Of a DNA stretch of 64,000 nucleotides, positions 63,716 to 64,000 are shown in pieces; positions within the stretch are counted from its first letter, which is position 1, and the number at the start of each line of letters is the position of its first letter. The DNA is from an uncultured Bacteroidia bacterium (lineage in GTDB: Bacteria; Bacteroidota; Bacteroidia; Bacteroidales; Prolixibacteraceae). The stretch covers positions 62,001 to 126,000 of the forward strand of contig CAIXZH010000093.1 of assembly GCA_903923905.1 (NCBI GenBank). Reading direction: 5' to 3'. Position numbers and translations under genes: made by a program. A model generated the notes under the pieces. It searched no databases. It was not told the origin of the DNA and saw nothing but the letters and a program-made list of their open reading frames with translations.

Positions 63716-64000
63716 CTACCTTCCTCCCCATTCTGGATTTGGCTTATTACCCAGAACATAGTTCAAAGTCCCGCCTTTGACGATGTCAGTAAAATAAATC
63801 CACGATTTATTCAGTGGCTTCCCGTTTAGGGTAGCGCTCTGAATGTAAATGTTTTCAGGGGTATTGTTTTCAGTGGTGATCACAAATTCCTTTCCCTGGT
63901 AATAGTTCGGATCGAGTGAAATAGTGATTTTCCGGAAGAGTGGTGCCGTAAGTTCCACCTTTGAACTATCAATTACCCCTCCGTTCATTTCGAATAATCC
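63716..64000 (-). CDS. GH92 alpha-mannosidase, C-terminal fragment (partial at window edge)
   Basis: The frame stays open to the right edge (95 codons visible, including GLFEMNGG at the start). It carries the GH92 C-terminal pattern: KEFVITTENNTPENIYIQSATLNGKPL, split as seen around residues 33-60, then IVKGGTLNYVLGNKPNPEWG before the stop TAG at 63716-63718. GH92 enzymes are calcium-dependent exo-alpha-mannosidases of Bacteroidota. The catalytic part lies outside the window. Confidence 0.88.
   Translation of the reverse strand, partial: GLFEMNGGVIDSSKVELTAPLFRKITISLDPNYYQGKEFVITTENNTPENIYIQSATLNGKPLNKSWIYFTDIVKGGTLNYVLGNKPNPEWGGR

Overview
The window looks like a chromosomal segment of a free-living, polysaccharide-degrading Bacteroidota species (Bacteroidales/Marinilabiliales type). 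The evidence is the set of GH92, GH106-like, ceramidase-like and Gfo/Idh genes with Tat or lipoprotein signals, the weak Shine-Dalgarno signals, the moderate GC content with AT-rich spacers, and REP-type palindromes with a REP-associated transposase. I saw no rRNA, tRNA, CRISPR array or prophage.

Region 1 (1-16.3 kb, all minus strand) is a signalling and transport block. It holds a REC-SpoIIE phosphatase, a PrsW-like membrane protease, two single-domain STAS proteins, an RsbW-like anti-sigma kinase, a STAS protein fused to an APH-like kinase, a cytidylate-kinase-like protein, and a complete TrpXYZ-type ABC importer. The importer has three substrate-binding proteins, one of them a tandem double, and a second STAS fusion protein sits directly upstream of the permease gene. 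All four STAS domains keep the serine that is phosphorylated in SpoIIAA. I infer a partner-switching circuit coupled to an ABC uptake system; this is the best candidate for an undescribed system here. A small degraded gene lies at 5.8-6.1 kb.

Region 2 (16.5-27.9 kb) carries a kynurenine-formamidase-like cyclase, a pyruvate/indolepyruvate decarboxylase, an RND efflux operon (adaptor, pump, TolC), a deleted pseudogene copy of the cyclase, a Na/Pi cotransporter and a small membrane protein.

Region 3 (28-32.4 kb) is a defence and mobile segment. It has a single-chain nuclease-methyltransferase (type IIG/IIL-like) whose presumed target-recognition part is AT-shifted, then a 66-bp tandem repeat and a RAYT-type transposase inside a REP element, next to an internally deleted copy of the same element.

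Region 4 (32.4-46.8 kb) has secreted hydrolases: a YncE/phosphoesterase fusion, two alpha/beta hydrolases, a GH106-like rhamnosidase, a beta-helix protein and a TIM-barrel lipoprotein. A degenerate 21-bp repeat array separates two of these genes.

Region 5 (46.9-64 kb, plus strand) is a catabolic gene string in which paralogues stand in pairs: two Gfo/Idh oxidoreductases, two ceramidase-like hydrolases, and two 780-residue predicted glycoside hydrolases. These are followed by a DapA-family aldolase, a uroporphyrinogen-decarboxylase-like gene broken by a one-base frameshift, and a propeller plus alpha-toroid protein. The 3' end of a GH92 alpha-mannosidase gene enters from the right edge on the minus strand. 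I infer degradation of a modified glycan or glycoside; the substrate cannot be read from the sequence.
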